Source: CAVSRC01 sp963785065 (GTDB taxonomy: Bacteria; Pseudomonadota; Alphaproteobacteria; Rhizobiales; Kaistiaceae). From it: 64,000 nucleotides of DNA. The position numbers and the translations under genes are program-made. The stretch is taken from assembly GCA_963785065.1 (NCBI GenBank), contig CAWATX010000003.1, positions 62,001-126,000 on the forward strand. The letters run 5' to 3'. Of the stretch, positions 61,958-64,000 are shown in pieces. Each line of letters opens with the position of its first letter. Position 1 is the stretch's first letter. The notes beneath the pieces are model-generated. The model did not search any database and had not been told where the DNA came from. It was given only the letters and a program-made list of their open reading frames with translations.

Positions 61958-62323
61958 ATGATTGAGGCTGTCACCTTCCTGCTGCTCGCCCAGCTCGCCG
62001 GCGAGGCGGTCGTGCACGCGCTCGGCCTGCCGGTCCCCGGCCCGGTGATCGGCCTCGTCCTTATGGCGCTCCTCCTTTTCTGGCGCGGCACCACACCGGG
62101 CCTCAGCGACGTCGCCCACGTCCTCCTGCGCAACCTTTCGCTGCTCTTCGTGCCGGCCGGCGTCGGCATCATGCGCCAGGCCGACGCCATCGCCGGCAAC
62201 TGGCTGGCCCTGTCGCTCGGCCTCATCGTGTCGACGGTCGCCACCATGGTGGTGACGGCGCTGGTCTTCCAGTGGGCTCAGCGCCGCTTCGGCGGCGGCG
62301 AGGGCGAAGGAGGCGCGTCATGA
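61958..62323 (+). CDS. lrgA: LrgA/CidA family holin-like protein
   Basis: A 121-residue membrane protein with four helices. LAGEAVVHALGLPVPGPVIGLVLMALLLF carries the CidA/LrgA P-G-P-V-I-G motif, and LLRNLSLLFVPAGVGIM is the second hallmark. It probably acts with LrgB in murein hydrolase control or in pyruvate/lactate-type export, both reported for the family. Its TGA overlaps the lrgB ATG (ATGA). Confidence 0.92.
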   Translation: MIEAVTFLLLAQLAGEAVVHALGLPVPGPVIGLVLMALLLFWRGTTPGLSDVAHVLLRNLSLLFVPAGVGIMRQADAIAGNWLALSLGLIVSTVATMVVTALVFQWAQRRFGGGEGEGGAS

Positions 62324-63039
62324 AGACCGCCACCGGCCTGTGGGTCTATCTGTCGACCACCCCCCTGCTCTGGCTGACGCTGACGCTTGCCGCCTACGTC
62401 GTCGCCGACCGCATCGCGCTGGCCTTCGGCCGCCACCCGCTGGCCAACCAGGTGATCATCGCCGTGGCGCTGGTGATCGCGGCGCTGGAGATGGCGCACA
62501 CGCCCTTCGACGTCTATTTCGGGGGCGCCCAGTTCGTCCACTTCCTGCTCGGGCCGGCGACGGTGGCGCTCGCCATCCCCCTGGTCGAGAACTGGCAGCG
62601 GGTGAAGCGCTCGGTCGTGCCCATCCTGATTGCGCTCGCCGCCGGCTCGCTGACAGCGATCGTCACCGCCGTCGGCACCACCGCCCTCGTCGGCGCGCCG
62701 CGGCCGATCCTCGCCTCGATCGCCGAGAAGTCGGTGACCACGCCGATCGCCATGGGCATCGCCGAGAAGATCGGCGGCATCCCCTCGCTGACCGCGGTGC
62801 TGGTGATCCTCACCGGCGTGCTCGGCGCCATCATCGTGACGCCGCTGATGAACCTGATGAAGGTCCGCGATCCCGCCGCCCGCGGCTTTGCCGCCGGCGT
62901 CGCCTCACACGGCATCGGCACCGCCCGCGCCTTTCAGGAGAACGACCTCGCCGGCAGCTTCTCCGGCCTCGCCATGGGGTTGAACGGCATCCTCACCGCG
63001 ATGCTGGTGCCGCTGCTCGCCGGGCTGCTCGGCGGATAG
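62320..63039 (+). CDS. lrgB: LrgB/CidB family membrane protein
   Basis: A 239-residue polytopic protein, MKTATGLWVYLSTTPLLWLTLTL, with FGGAQFVHFLLGPATVALAIPL-like sequence, SVTTPIAMGIAEKIGGIPSLTA and FAAGVASHGIGTARAFQ, all LrgB hallmarks. It starts four bases before the end of lrgA, so the pair is co-translated. It follows the usual lrgAB order. Confidence 0.94.
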   Translation: MKTATGLWVYLSTTPLLWLTLTLAAYVVADRIALAFGRHPLANQVIIAVALVIAALEMAHTPFDVYFGGAQFVHFLLGPATVALAIPLVENWQRVKRSVVPILIALAAGSLTAIVTAVGTTALVGAPRPILASIAEKSVTTPIAMGIAEKIGGIPSLTAVLVILTGVLGAIIVTPLMNLMKVRDPAARGFAAGVASHGIGTARAFQENDLAGSFSGLAMGLNGILTAMLVPLLAGLLGG

Positions 63040-63121
63040 CCTCTCCCTGCGGGTGGCTTGATTTGTGCGGCTGCGAAAAATCGGCCAACCTGCGCGCTCT
63101 CGTCCCGGCGTGGAGTCTGGC

Positions 63122-64000
63122 ATGGTTTCCAATGACCGCCTGCTGGCAGCCGCGCGCGACATCTTCCGCCATGTCGCCGAGCGGCTCGACACGCCGTTCT
63201 CGATCGGCCTTTGGGACGGCTCGGTCATTCCGCTCGGGCCGAATGCCGACCCGAAGCTGATGATCAGGATCACCGATCCCGGCGTCATCGGCGCGATCGT
63301 GCGCCACCCGACGCTGGAAACCGCCATCCGCCAATACGCCACCGGCGGCGTCGCCATCGCCGGCGCCGATATGCTGACCTTCATGGACAAGGCACGGGCG
63401 AAGCGGATCCGCATCAAGCCGCGCGACTTCTCGGCGCTCTATCTCCTCCGCCGCGCCCTGCCCTTCGTCTTCACGCCGGCCCCCCAGGCCATGGCGCGAT
63501 CCTTCAAGGGGGAGCGCTCGGACGCCGACTTCATCCGCTTCCACTACGACCTCGGCAACGATTTCTACGCGCTCTTCCTCGACCCGGAGATGCAATATTC
63601 CTGCGCCTATTTCACCGACTGGGAGAACGGGCTGGAGGTTGCCCAGCGTGACAAGATCGACATGATCTGCCGTAAGCTGCGCCTGCAATCCGGCGAGCGC
63701 TTCCTCGACGTCGGCTGCGGCTGGGGCGGCCTCCTGTGCCACGCCGCAGCGCGCTATGGCGTCAGCGCCCACGGCGTGACCCTGTCGCAGGAGCAGTACG
63801 ACTTCGCGCGCGCCAAGGTGAAGCGGCTGGGGCTCGAGGGACGGGTGACCGTCGCCCTCGACAGCTACGAGAACCTCACCGGCCAATACGACAAGGTCGC
63901 CTCGATCGGCATGTACGAACATGTCGGGATCGCCAGCTATCCGCGCTATTTCGGCACGCTCAACCGGCTGCTCAACGACCGCGGGCTCCTGCTCAACCAC
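63122..64000 (+). CDS. cfa: Cyclopropane-fatty-acyl-phospholipid synthase family methyltransferase (partial, runs off right edge)
   Basis: The first 293 residues of a CFA synthase-like SAM-dependent methyltransferase, which adds a methylene bridge to unsaturated acyl chains of membrane lipids. The N-terminal region (MVSNDRLLAAARDIF...) contains a SCP2-like part. FHYDLGNDFYALFLDPEMQYSCAYF is the CFA signature, followed by the SAM site LDVGCGWGGLLCHAA, GVTLSQEQ and SIGMYEHVG. The ATG at 63122 fits the N-terminus. The last part, with the active-site bicarbonate ligands, is outside the window. Confidence 0.93.
   Translation, partial: MVSNDRLLAAARDIFRHVAERLDTPFSIGLWDGSVIPLGPNADPKLMIRITDPGVIGAIVRHPTLETAIRQYATGGVAIAGADMLTFMDKARAKRIRIKPRDFSALYLLRRALPFVFTPAPQAMARSFKGERSDADFIRFHYDLGNDFYALFLDPEMQYSCAYFTDWENGLEVAQRDKIDMICRKLRLQSGERFLDVGCGWGGLLCHAAARYGVSAHGVTLSQEQYDFARAKVKRLGLEGRVTVALDSYENLTGQYDKVASIGMYEHVGIASYPRYFGTLNRLLNDRGLLLNH

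Overview
The window is GC-rich, densely coded DNA from an alphaproteobacterium, most likely a Hyphomicrobiales (Rhizobiales) member. The evidence is the gene set: MipZ division regulators, ClpS-ClpA, a small phasin, an EipB/DUF1849 envelope protein, DUF1489, a propionyl-CoA carboxylase alpha subunit and three YkuD L,D-transpeptidases. Lineage is inferred from gene content only. No rRNA operon, CRISPR array or prophage is visible. There is one tRNA gene (Leu-GAG).

Layout. 1-5.7 kb: gatC-GNAT-gatA (4-base overlaps), dinB, and two of the three L,D-transpeptidases. 5.7-12.7 kb: housekeeping and small-metabolism genes (EipB, RidA, GDPD, HIT, ChaC, a phytochelatin-synthase-like protease divergent from a LysR regulator). 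12.86-16.62 kb: two identical inverted IS1182-family elements enclosing a low-GC gene with an ExK nuclease-like core and a diverged copy of the clpA 3' tail. The right IS copy ends 17 bases from the chromosomal clpA stop. 16.6-20 kb: clpA (single-base frameshift), clpS, phasin. 20.4-26.1 kb: a DD-carboxypeptidase-SPOR protein, J-domain and VWA proteins, and two tandem mipZ paralogues separated by an inverted repeat. 26.3-29.7 kb: potassium uptake (TrkH, Kup). 29.8-32.3 kb: a BigR/SqrR-type sulfide-response cluster. 32.2-44.7 kb: mixed envelope and metabolism genes, including a sugar aminotransferase/oxidoreductase pair, DUF2339, an acyltransferase, tRNA-Leu, lipB and acylphosphatase.

44.8-61.3 kb is the most interesting part. 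It holds two very large genes with one plan: an N-terminal TIR domain with the catalytic Glu at residue 78, an nSTAND1-type P-loop NTPase, one transmembrane helix, then a long sensor-like C-terminus. In the first (1400 aa) the C-terminus looks like a degenerate beta-propeller, and a NADAR-domain gene follows 12 bases downstream. In the second (1587 aa) it is seventeen TPR-like repeats of exactly 48 residues, with a visible four-unit block duplication. The genes between them are pccA, a frameshifted MgtC/DUF4010 gene, and a CUT2 sugar ABC transporter preceded by an internally deleted FadR-type regulator. Both TIR proteins look like membrane-anchored NAD-targeting immune or stress receptors. The TIR-NADAR pairing is the best candidate for an undescribed system.

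The right edge has an envelope protein with a YARHG-like domain, lrgA-lrgB and the start of a cyclopropane-fatty-acid synthase gene. Two essentially complete genes (clpA and MgtC/DUF4010) each carry one extra base. Sequencing error has to be excluded before calling either a true pseudogene.
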